Shown piece by piece: positions 24,801 through 30,151 of a stretch of DNA of 33,876 nucleotides. Made by a program: the position numbers and the translations under genes. The DNA is from JAFGKM01 sp964413825 (GTDB lineage Bacteria > Ratteibacteria > UBA8468 > B48-G9 > JAFGKM01). How positions within the stretch are numbered: the first letter of the stretch is position 1; the number at the start of each line of letters is the position of its first letter. The stretch spans positions 1 to 33,876 of the forward strand of contig CAYPTS010000012.1 in NCBI GenBank assembly GCA_964413825.1. Direction: 5' to 3'. The notes under the pieces are model-generated. The model had not been told where the DNA came from, made no database searches, and saw only the letters and a list, made by a program, of their open reading frames with translations.

Positions 24801-27648
24801 CGACCCGCCCGACCCTGAAACAGGGTTTGCTTCGGGCGTGGCGCCGGGATTCCCGAAATACAGGATGAACGATGATGCGGATGATGCTGACGAAGAGGAA
24901 TGGATTACGTATACCTCGGCGTTCCCTGTCTATTCCACCGACGATGCGGAAGCGGTGTGGGCATATGCGAAAGACGGAATCGGCAACGAGGAGAATCCGC
25001 ATGTAACCCGTGCGTTTTTCATCGATAACGAGAAACCTTTCGGCTCTGTTCTTGCTGTCGATATTTCTCCTTCGGAAACCACCGGCTGGTACAACATGTA
25101 TACCGGAGCGCCGACGATAACCATAACCGGGACCGAGGATGCCGGAAGCGACGTCAAAGAGGTGCGCTACACCCGGGACGGGGCAACAGACCCGTCTGCA
25201 ACCGCCGGTGTCATTTACAGCGAGGCGTTCATACTGGATAACACGCAGGTTCCGGAGATACGGTATGCGGGTATCGACAACCTCGGACACGTTGAAGACG
25301 TGAAGTCGTATCTGCCGTATTTTGAACTCAAAAACCTGTACGGCATAAACGTCGACAGGGTGCCTCCTGCGATAACCGTTAACATGGATTATCCCAACGG
25401 ACGGTTCTCACTGACGGTAACGGATGCGCTCTCCGGCGTGGACTGGGGCGGTAATAACGTGACCTACAGGTTTACGCTTGAAGGCGATATTTTCGAAGAC
25501 GGCACTTATTCGCAGGGCTCTTACGTTGAGGTGCCCGACAATGCCGAAAAACTGCGCATTTCCGCGCTGGATATCGCCGGCAACCAGTCCGAACAGGAAC
25601 TGACTTTCCCGATTAACAGGAAGGTCAGCGGGTACATAAAGACTTACAAAGGCGCCGCTATGAGCGGCGTGAAGGTACTCCTGTCCGGAGATACCAACAG
25701 CAACTATACAACCGGCGCGTCAGGGTATTACGAGTTTACCGGATTGCGCGCGCTGGGCAGTTATTACGTTGTGCCGGTGCTCACCAATAATCTGCCGGTA
25801 GCCAGGTTCTACCCTGTCTTCGGGGAAACCGACCTGACAAACCAGGATTTCGAGACCGTGCCGGGCTGGATGAGCGAAAGGTACGACAGGGGCGGTTCGC
25901 GCGACTATAGGTTCGGAGCGACAGCCGCGGCGCTGTCCCCTCTGTACATAGCCGAGAGCGCTTCCATAGGCACTTACGGCACCAGCATGCTGTCAGGATT
26001 CCTTGACGTTGACGACCAGCGGATGAACATTCTGATGAGCGACGGCGCCTACGTGCGTGGATACGTTCACGACGGCTCCATCTATACACTCGCGCTGTCC
26101 GGCTTTACGCCCTACAACCTGTCGTTTGTCGGCAGTGTGCGCGCGGACACGACCATCGACCTTGTGCTGTGCGGCACCGGCTCTAATATCGCCGAGATAC
26201 GCGACAATACAGGCGAAAGCATAGCGGAGATAAATGCGGGCAGACTTTCCGGAGACCTGCAGTCGGCCCCCGGCAATGTCGAGTGGTCCACAAATATGAG
26301 TCTCGGCAAGGGCGGCGTAGTGTTTACCGGCGCGGGAACGGGTTACAACGCCATGTTCCTGTACAACTGCCTGTCCGATACCGTGGAGTGGGAAACGTCT
26401 CTTACACATACAGTACTGCCCGGCACCTCTGCGTTGTGCCTGCGTGCCGACGGCAGGGCGATGATACTCACCGGCGCACAGTCCGATACATCCGACCTTA
26501 CGCTTGCGGCGGTCGACGCAATGACCGGCGTAACGGTCTGGACGAAGGTGTTTGCCGGAATAAGGGGAAGCGTAACGCCCGTAGTGTTTGTCAACGATAC
26601 CGGTGCGGACGAGATTCTTGCTGTGCGCACATCTACCAACGTTTCGCTCGGTCCCATGCAGGTTTACAGGCTGAGCGCTGCTAACGGCGCCACGATGAAC
26701 ACATGGCAGGTATTCAGTCTGACTCCCAACGCGAATACCTTATTCAGGGCGGCGGTTGCCGACCTCGATAACAACGGCGTCAAGGAAATGGTTGTTTCCG
26801 ACGGGTCGGGCAACATGTACGTTTTGAACATGGCGACCGGAAGCGTTGCATCGGCCGCCGGCAGGGGTATACTCTGGGCGGTGGTTGACATTGACGGGAA
26901 AGCGGACGGGTATAAAGAGATAATTGCCAGTGCCGGAAGGGAGATAAGGGTAATATCGTCTTCGCTTGAGGTTCTTGCCTCCAGGGATATGGGCGTGGAC
27001 GACATATACAGCGTGATAGTCTCCGATACGACCGGAAGCGGCGGCCTGGTGGAAATCCTTGTTTCCATCCCCGGTTCTACCCGGATATTGCGGCCGGCGC
27101 TCAACAGCGACCTGCCGACAGCGCCTGCCGGCCTGGATGCTTATTCGACCGACGGCAGGGCGTACATAGTCTGGTCGTATTCTTCAACGTCCGCATACCT
27201 GTCCGGATTCAGGGTATGGCGGTCGACCGACCCCGGCGACCCTGCTTCATGGGTGCTCGCCGCCACTACGGCGTCTTCCGCGAGAAGTTACATAGACAGT
27301 CCGCCTGCGGGCATATACGCCTACAGGGTATCCGCCTACAATGATTTCGGCGAGAGTTTCTCCGGAAGCAGTGTTGCCCTTGAAGTCGTGGCATCTTCCG
27401 GAGGCGGAGGAGGCGGCGCCAGTTGCTTTATCGCCACCGCGGCTTTCGGCACGCCGATGGCGCAGGAGGTCGTCCGGCTGAAAAACTTCAGAGACAGCCA
27501 CCTGCTTGCCAACAGGTACGGCCGCTCATTTGTCAGGTGGTACTACAGGCACAGCCCGTCTGTTGCGGAATACATCAGGCACAGGAAAGTTGCGCGGGCT
27601 CTGGTAAGGGCATCCCTGCGGCCGCTGCTCTGGATACTGTCTTTCTGA
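15829..27648 (+). CDS. Giant secreted multidomain protein with CFI-box C-terminal domain
   Basis: A 3,939-residue exported protein. ATG 15829 follows CAGGAGAG by 4 bases and starts a signal peptide (KCLLFLIPLLALILFPSAG, 7-25). Order: six homologous modules (VIGIN-type motifs at 52, 262, 460, 727, 962, 1259; each with an ALYRD-like and a DYFVVI-like motif); two Ig-like segments (about 1423-1525 and 1536-1625); mixed beta region; seven-bladed propeller (about 2083-2387) lying inside a later-repeated domain; three super-repeats with GWYN at 2476, 2786 and 3086 (OmpL47/chitobiase-C-like); carboxypeptidase-regulatory-like domain (about 3265-3340); FG-GAP/PQQ-like propeller (about 3345-3755, AVADLDNNGVKEMVVSDGSG); FN3 (about 3762-3855); Gly-rich linker; CFI-box (SCFIATAAFG, C3866) with a basic helical tail to the end. 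The frame is intact throughout. Role unknown: surface adhesion, polymer binding or a cell-surface layer are possible. No catalytic domain was recognised. Confidence 0.95.
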   Translation: MNIRQNKCLLFLIPLLALILFPSAGRCAVTATATKLTVPSQGILPNSGPTAVIGINMTASAGEMLTNVRINITGVYGVTADDFSEVAVFYDSGSVTDAFDTGDAKIGSSPVTGLSNIDIPILPPDGHAIPLNQDGASAGDDYYVVIYTASTMNGDRGLSSLDARDRFKVSLATPTTVTTDTITCEARVVDMVPIRSDKYYYYIDNMYPAISSGYPPTYSYGPLYRYRAYSQLYDTTLGSTTDLLQNHAVPELMGMNVPYRVLGVDIAGMSTYSADFEYLQSITIVIEDTNTANFDPTTDLASHPSSPYPNISIWKDTDGDGAFDPAVDAMISIGHAFPDFVEPGKWKATVYTHTVEEGEIDGLADGNVDYFIVLATEPSSGSVATRPKYGADFKVYIDPAVSGGDGIVVRRKAGIGHPEIENCDTVIMPEGDVKDIKVVLDVKDWPILDPLEADGVPVPIFAINMTDGWSEFATNETLHWIRVWFKGTSGFKPNMLMPLSDDEDSGVSLWLDNKAVCQLGLPDNKWISETNMLSSIHRLSVEDACVQLDSSSLEWYNSDGTKWSPSNDDPAHALDDNKRYFVIIKPKSPVALYNDDYVDYTEYHDYPDKQTNRGHDLFICVKPRGISVEGTAYESADPFERGIDYGQTIDAAIGLTNSNDGGLVSASINNDHPWEDILFNSGFSATGLFENNTQPIEVTTGAATVPTFFTNLTRVNQSVNPSTKTAVIGINLVAPTGKNISFDSMDFIIIDENDPPTLEFAELVDPVSSPNDPNGGCGIALYRDNPASRDGRFTPDDLRVWIPEPKRPYLLAGAGDDPANILRVRMEFETDPGAVTSPNHTGIGFIPTDDTGTNTGPEYFLVIQPNDYMDPGDKFHVLLWGSDLRNDYPAAVEEHTINFTGDIEPYPPSMSSSSLLMGLENNLTFKRVRTHALTNTSVSSTIYTDLTYAGQTIDATSDPVGVIGINVYDVTGTNNLNSFRIRFNPPYNDDPLAFSDDTHPDSVLADLANNSNMSGIALYRDTADRGTFNWRSDTFLPTIYSTWQSDYELGFVDGDGTATDGAGAKDAIANWQGKELSFFDETDNICWYDADNNGIWSTGDVLWVDENGDEIYQTGEPVIIGSLLDYTFGVRVHGDAYGFAYSDDGSASYDDGEDIYFIGRGRDRLGWYVDVNLNPSVSLPADDNDGGPDYFIAVRTSAELKYEDSFSFTLPSNGLTFTSGPSFANTNLTTNDIIGNVNLALTDLVSPGDSILPDDEKALIGINAFDGKRDASGGGKFLKQVTLYFFGANVGSNLVELNVDGSISGVALYRESNATPGWQADDTAITLASINAWSDNKTVLTLFDAVPNPDAEIPDDSDGDDDFYVVIRTSAAATNDVIRVEIRNDLSVPAGAGTERIQLNSDSGEYLVGTNQLAIIQEAGATSLFITNPSAGDSWSGTQNLAWTVADPAFPDTYTIEYVYSSVSESGPFGGWTNLGSVPAVSGQTNYTYPVNTAVLPGAGWYAFRVSSSSGAVDRVGFEGDGELPILIDNNAITAIDISSPAAGQKYRDEISIQWTIEGTPKLNETYSIDYYREETAAWEPLAIGLTDLSYDWSASLMNRRTRIRVVAVSSGVESATGNIIIDNTAPFLDTESVSISPDTPDGRIIPDVSRGNDGRFKIFVTSSDWYTTHPTVSFTVEDLASVTDGSYAGIRAVAYRINSSSGTSGWQVRTFTGNNQSENVSIPVDFDGEGIQIDVAVIDDAQSSLTEVTADPNYDAEVYAAAGAGYNNGNYSIVYEDILGSPVNIDTVPPAFADTIQNIRIDKLPDGPNQWYLSAPVVYIPAGRVVDVGSGVLEGVVAFTIDGKDVPVVPLTPVSVFDTYQLDILNGENVVFTSYLDKIGVEKPGDAIFYFPVYNAFGKSVKIRIWDRAGNMSQQVAEVPWYITDTSEEQVTLYVDTVPPDTKVAVSGPHMPTIPFDIGTYARSYMDTWNHNKYFPRPEDAAIPSGYPYEYIDYIYASSNANAFVSPASFMINAYDRLYDIFDLGTDGISSILNKRPAVLLPGDPDYEARYDLFFSDFSTGNPGTGLADDYGPISYRFSNDTGIIVDLRAVWNDGTSFYAAGEKGVILKNDGGGWQEMPVSDASDFNGIYGTAADNIYAVGENARIYKFNGTAWSAIDVSGEFDLTVEKLPTLYAVYTNGSNVLAAGSAGNILFSMDDGGTWTRMLLTDLLPALSNVNLYAAWGDGTNVWLGGANGTIIRYDGMVWTSQTTAVSSDDIYAFASDGTNLYAFGDMEAVDGENRHIGYLSTSDGGGTWSPETTGMPSRTDRKRLPIYSAAVDSSNNVYVVGRNGAVLRYDGIWTDLSGDVSVSDVLYAVSAQGNGLWVVGGAGRTANYDGSAWTTENKWGAWFDADNGDSFNLPAGTTSVEYFAMDKLGNEEETHKIADSGRGVKKDVYEGKGTGNIRTDDYVPDPEYIVGLASEPEAAAEPNGENGWYNSPVVITLTAPVDMDGTPDVPGEVPGSGINRMEYGLGTNTSSPAGPHDTVVPDSVYNNPVSVTNGFISLTYRAIDNLGNTNGSISQPYLIYPGQYIKVDSIPPVTTVNIDGADLAFTATDNLSGVKMIRYKIDGEPLDNTDGIPYDGTVSMAGIGTVIYYWAEDNAGNFEGYNMFYPGTADGVAPITGITVNSGAFYQNPDTGVRYVASSGNANALLITRFRLYSHDPEPGTGIMTGYPVYSFNNNPPWASYVSPFSVNAGSAHIYYYARDGRGNTETTKDYIFTVDNDAPAVALEVTCDAAEERHNGWYNIASGAPTVTITADDGAGSGIKYNYYDLTGGIPATSYAGPVILSDGTYNVTYRSEDNIGNMTEDTYDYNPILVDLVKPVSKLTASDGTFYLTATDNYSGVETVNYVLVFADDSRSDAVSVNGASTSFMPYGGAKQVEYWAVDVAGNEESHKTFDLDSIIDNTPPETLISVYSGPSFTDDFGNLWVTSAENTELEHTHFQVVSTDPPDPETGFASGVAPGFPKYRMNDDADDADEEEWITYTSAFPVYSTDDAEAVWAYAKDGIGNEENPHVTRAFFIDNEKPFGSVLAVDISPSETTGWYNMYTGAPTITITGTEDAGSDVKEVRYTRDGATDPSATAGVIYSEAFILDNTQVPEIRYAGIDNLGHVEDVKSYLPYFELKNLYGINVDRVPPAITVNMDYPNGRFSLTVTDALSGVDWGGNNVTYRFTLEGDIFEDGTYSQGSYVEVPDNAEKLRISALDIAGNQSEQELTFPINRKVSGYIKTYKGAAMSGVKVLLSGDTNSNYTTGASGYYEFTGLRALGSYYVVPVLTNNLPVARFYPVFGETDLTNQDFETVPGWMSERYDRGGSRDYRFGATAAALSPLYIAESASIGTYGTSMLSGFLDVDDQRMNILMSDGAYVRGYVHDGSIYTLALSGFTPYNLSFVGSVRADTTIDLVLCGTGSNIAEIRDNTGESIAEINAGRLSGDLQSAPGNVEWSTNMSLGKGGVVFTGAGTGYNAMFLYNCLSDTVEWETSLTHTVLPGTSALCLRADGRAMILTGAQSDTSDLTLAAVDAMTGVTVWTKVFAGIRGSVTPVVFVNDTGADEILAVRTSTNVSLGPMQVYRLSAANGATMNTWQVFSLTPNANTLFRAAVADLDNNGVKEMVVSDGSGNMYVLNMATGSVASAAGRGILWAVVDIDGKADGYKEIIASAGREIRVISSSLEVLASRDMGVDDIYSVIVSDTTGSGGLVEILVSIPGSTRILRPALNSDLPTAPAGLDAYSTDGRAYIVWSYSSTSAYLSGFRVWRSTDPGDPASWVLAATTASSARSYIDSPPAGIYAYRVSAYNDFGESFSGSSVALEVVASSGGGGGGASCFIATAAFGTPMAQEVVRLKNFRDSHLLANRYGRSFVRWYYRHSPSVAEYIRHRKVARALVRASLRPLLWILSF

Positions 27649-27658
27649 AATTTTATCG

Positions 27659-27696
27659 CCCTTGCTCTTCTCCCAGTTAAGGAAGAGGAGCAAGGG
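27659..27696. terminator. Hairpin between convergent genes
   Basis: CCCTTGCTCTTCTCC pairs with GGAAGAGGAGCAAGGG around a short AGTTAA loop, with one or two mismatches. It lies 11 bases after the giant gene and in the gap to the convergent toxin gene. There is no clear T-run on either side, so it may be a weak bidirectional terminator or a stabilising hairpin. Confidence 0.45.
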
Positions 27697-27744
27697 TGAT
27701 GACAAAAAAGCAGGTATTGCTATAATTTTGACGGCGAATCAGTA

Positions 27745-28020
27745 TTAGATTTTTTTGTAGATATCCCCTCGGGGCCCTATTAAAAGAACAACTATCTCTT
27801 TTTTTATCTCGAGCACTTCATAGACAATTCTCAAACTGCCGACTCTGAAGCGATAAAGATTGTCATGTCCTGCAATCCTTCTTATCCGGTCGCCCGGGTG
27901 ATAATAGGGATTTTCTTCAAGGCAGAGGAAAGTTTTTTTCAATATATCCTGCGTTTTTTTATCGGATTTTCTGCAATATCCCGCCGGATGGGAGGAAAGG
28001 ACAACGGTATACCTATTCAT
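27745..28020 (-). CDS. RelE/ParE-family toxin
   Basis: A 91-residue toxin-fold protein: HPAGYCRKSDKKTQDILKK, ENPYYHPGDRIRRIAG, then DNLYRFRVGSLRIVYEV, the conserved core strand of RelE-like proteins. ATG 28020 is chosen, with GAGG 7 bases upstream; it overlaps the antitoxin stop by 8 bases (an in-frame GTG at 28032 is an alternative). RelE members cut mRNA on the ribosome and ParE members poison gyrase; the C-terminal residues do not settle which. Confidence 0.9.
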   Translation of the reverse strand: MNRYTVVLSSHPAGYCRKSDKKTQDILKKTFLCLEENPYYHPGDRIRRIAGHDNLYRFRVGSLRIVYEVLEIKKEIVVLLIGPRGDIYKKI

Positions 28021-28240
28021 TAAACGCCTCACGCCATGGTATGCACTTTCCTTCCCTGTATTCCCGCTGGCCTTTTTCTATGGTTTCCCATGCTGTCAGC
28101 GCAATTTCCGACTCAAAATATTCAGTGAGTATTTCTCTGACAAGTACCGACACGGTTTTATCTTCGTTTCCTGCAGTTCTTTCCAGAGTGTTGGCAAGGT
28201 CCACGGGCATTTTGACTCCAACCAGTTTGACTTTTGACAT
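28013..28240 (-). CDS. Ribbon-helix-helix (CopG-like) antitoxin
   Basis: A 75-residue protein. VKLVGVKMPVDLANTLERTA and KTVSVLVREILTEYFE form the strand-helix-helix of RHH repressors; the C-terminal tail (about 45-75) would wrap the toxin. The start has GGAGG 7 bases upstream and a consensus promoter upstream of that. RHH antitoxins normally repress their own operon. The toxin gene overlaps its 3' end. Confidence 0.9.
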   Translation of the reverse strand: MSKVKLVGVKMPVDLANTLERTAGNEDKTVSVLVREILTEYFESEIALTAWETIEKGQREYREGKCIPWREAFNE

Positions 28241-28276
28241 GATTCGACCTCCTGCCGTTTAATATGGTTTTCCTGT

Positions 28277-28304
28277 ATTATACCATGGTTTCAGCGGTTG
28301 TCAA
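28277..28304 (-). promoter_or_regulatory. Consensus promoter of the RHH/RelE operon
   Basis: On the minus strand TTGACA (28304-28299), 16 bases, TATAAT (28282-28277): both hexamers are perfect. An ATGGT...ACCAT inverted repeat (about 28264-28286) overlaps the -10 box and is a candidate antitoxin operator. Confidence 0.75.
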
Positions 28305-28337
28305 TATACGGGCGGGGCGGAACAGAGAATACACACG

Positions 28338-28366
28338 TTGACAGGCGGCGCAGAGTCTTTTATAAT
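28338..28366 (+). promoter_or_regulatory. Consensus promoter of ruvX, abutting the start codon
   Basis: TTGACA (28338-28343), 17 bases, TATAAT (28361-28366): perfect hexamers and spacing. The ATG of ruvX begins at 28374, so the predicted transcript starts at or within two bases of it. This promoter diverges from the toxin-antitoxin promoter at 28277-28304. Confidence 0.78.
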
Positions 28367-28373
28367 ACTGGGC

Positions 28374-28799
28374 ATGAGAATATTATGCCTTGACGTGGGT
28401 GAAAGAAGAATAGGCGTTGCGGTCAGCGACGAGGGGCAGATGCTGGCAAGGGGGCTCGGCAGGGTTGAGCGCAGTGGAAAAGAAATCATGGAAATAAGGG
28501 AATTAGCGGAAAAATACGGGGTGGAAAGCATCGTTTACGGACTGCCCTTGAGGATGGACGGTTCAATGAGCGCCCAGACCGAAAAGACTGTGGCGTTCAT
28601 CCAGAAACTGCAGGAGGAGATAAAGGTTCCTTTCCTTCCCTTTGATGAACGGCTGAGTTCCAGGCAGGCGGAAACGATTCTTCTGCAGGCGGACTTGAGC
28701 AGGCGGAAACGCAAAAAACACATAGATAAACTGGCGGCGCAGATTATACTTCAGAATTACCTGGACTCGAAGAGCGAGGTTGGAGCGGAGGAGTTTTGA
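28374..28799 (+). CDS. ruvX: RuvX/YqgF family Holliday junction resolvase-like nuclease
   Basis: A 141-residue RNase H-fold protein, implicated in 16S rRNA 5'-end processing and DNA junction resolution. LCLDVGERRIGVAVSDE near the start holds the first acidic residue; VESIVYGLPLRMDGS and PFLPFDERLSSRQAE supply the rest of the active-site region; DKLAAQIILQNYL is the family C-terminal helix. ATG 28374 is the family start. The frame is open further upstream, but that part would lie in the promoter. No ribosome-binding site is possible between the predicted transcript start and the ATG. Length is normal. Confidence 0.95.
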   Translation: MRILCLDVGERRIGVAVSDEGQMLARGLGRVERSGKEIMEIRELAEKYGVESIVYGLPLRMDGSMSAQTEKTVAFIQKLQEEIKVPFLPFDERLSSRQAETILLQADLSRRKRKKHIDKLAAQIILQNYLDSKSEVGAEEF

Positions 28800-28810
28800 A
28801 ATCCCCCTTA

Positions 28811-28911
28811 TTGTCATTGCGAGCCGCCGTGCCCCGTTCTACGGGGTTTTATGGCGTGGCAATCTCATTGAGATTGCTTCGGTCGGAAAAAACTCTCCCT
28901 CGCAATGACAA
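28811..28911. repeat. CATTGCGAG repeat, full copy
   Basis: TTGTCATTGCGAG to CTCGCAATGACAA with the CCCCGTTCTACGGGG hairpin and GGCAATCTCATTGAGATTGC centre. It lies between the convergent ruvX and malic enzyme genes and fills most of the 131-base gap, so it may serve as their terminator. Confidence 0.9.
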
Positions 28912-28930
28912 GCAGAAGCAGAGTGAAATT

Positions 28931-30091
28931 TCAGGTGCGGGAGGCGGCGGCGACGCTTTCCGCGACTTTTTCCCCCACCTTTTTGTCCAGCGGCGAAGGT
29001 ATTATGCAGTCTGCGGACAGTTTATTCTCCGGTACACAGCCGGCTATTGCAATGCTTGCCGCCATCTTCATTTTTTCTGTTATTTTTGAAGCCCGCGCAT
29101 CAAACACGCCCCTGAAGATTCCCGGGAACGCGAGCAGGTTGTTTATCTGGTTTGGAAAGTCGCTTCTGCCTGTGCCGATAACCGCCGCTCCTGCTTTTTT
29201 TGCCTTCTCCGGCATAATCTCCGGCACCGGGTTTGACATGGGAAATACGATGGCGTTTTTGTTCATCGAGCGCACCATGTCCTCGCTGACGCAGTCCGGT
29301 ACCGAGACTCCTATGAACACGTCCGCGCCCTTCATTGTATCCGCGAGCGAGCCGGATTTCGACGGCATGAGGTACTTAAGGATGTCCTGTTTTGCGGGGT
29401 TCATGTTTTCCGTTCTTTCACTGCAGATGATGCCTTTCGTATCGCACAGCATAATCTTTTCCGCGCCCGCGTAACGGAGGAATTTCGTTATCGCTATCCC
29501 CGCGGCGCCGGCTCCGTTTATGACGATTTGTATCTCCCCGATTTTCTTGCCGACGATTTTCAGCGCATTGGCAAGGGCGGCAAGAACCACTACTGCAGTT
29601 CCGTGTTGGTCGTCGTGAAAGACAGGTATTGAAAGGGTCTCTATCAATTTTTGCTCAATGGCAAAGCATCTCGGCGCGGAGATGTCCTCGAGGTTGATGC
29701 CTCCGAATCCCGGAGAAATCATGGTAACGGTTTTTATTATATCTTCGGGGTTTTGACTGGATATGCATATGGGGATTGCGTCCACGCCGCCGAATTCCTT
29801 GAAGAGTATCGCTTTTCCCTCCATTACCGGCAGGGCGGCTTCCGCTCCTATGTTGCCCAGGCCGAGCACCGCACTGCCGTCGGTTACAACCGCAACGGTG
29901 TTCCAGCGGGAGGTGTACTCGTATACGAGGGACTTGTCGTCTTTTATCTTCCTGCACGGTTCGGCAACGCCGGGCGTATAGGCGAGCGAAAGGTCGTTTT
30001 TATCCGCAAGGGGCACCTTCGACCTTATTTCCAGCTTGCCCCTTGCCTTTTTGTGCAGGGCGATAGATTCAGAGTATATGTCGTTGTTCAT
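28931..30091 (-). CDS. NAD(P)-dependent malic enzyme
   Basis: A 386-residue short-form malic enzyme (oxidative decarboxylation of malate to pyruvate). AYTPGVAEPCRKI holds catalytic Y38; EGKAILF holds K93; metal ligands fall at E135/D136 (NLEDISAP) and D160-D161 (VFHDDQHGT); the nucleotide loop is INGAGAAGIA (191-200). It lacks the phosphotransacetylase tail of MaeB. ATG 30091 matches the family start; no good ribosome site precedes it, and a hairpin repeat stands at 30108-30127. It lies 60 bases downstream of hppA and may be co-transcribed. The cofactor preference (NAD or NADP) is not evident. Confidence 0.95.
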   Translation of the reverse strand: MNNDIYSESIALHKKARGKLEIRSKVPLADKNDLSLAYTPGVAEPCRKIKDDKSLVYEYTSRWNTVAVVTDGSAVLGLGNIGAEAALPVMEGKAILFKEFGGVDAIPICISSQNPEDIIKTVTMISPGFGGINLEDISAPRCFAIEQKLIETLSIPVFHDDQHGTAVVVLAALANALKIVGKKIGEIQIVINGAGAAGIAITKFLRYAGAEKIMLCDTKGIICSERTENMNPAKQDILKYLMPSKSGSLADTMKGADVFIGVSVPDCVSEDMVRSMNKNAIVFPMSNPVPEIMPEKAKKAGAAVIGTGRSDFPNQINNLLAFPGIFRGVFDARASKITEKMKMAASIAIAGCVPENKLSADCIIPSPLDKKVGEKVAESVAAASRT

Positions 30092-30107
30092 CAGCGTTAG
30101 TGTAATT

Positions 30108-30127
30108 TGTGGGAGATGTCTCCCACA
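30108..30127. repeat. Hairpin of the GGGAGA...TCTCCC type
   Basis: GTGGGAGATGTCTCCCAC with an extra matching pair on each side is a perfect stem with almost no loop. It resembles the hairpins at 14998 and 15690. It lies between hppA and the malic enzyme gene and could reduce read-through. Confidence 0.6.
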
Positions 30128-30151
30128 TCTCTCGGATAAATTCAACCGTGA

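Noticed and set aside
24445..25290. Open frame of about 280 codons on the minus strand inside the giant gene
   Set aside because: Arg/Val-rich shadow of the plus-strand repeats; no ribosome site and no family resemblance.
15829..27648. Several adjacent genes instead of one giant gene
   Set aside because: The frame is continuous with one signal peptide at the start and one C-terminal sorting-type domain at the end; no internal stop or ribosome-site/start pair is needed.
28800..28930. Small RNA or tRNA gene in the gap
   Set aside because: The stems belong to the repeat copy; no cloverleaf or CCA end. I found no tRNA in any other gap either.
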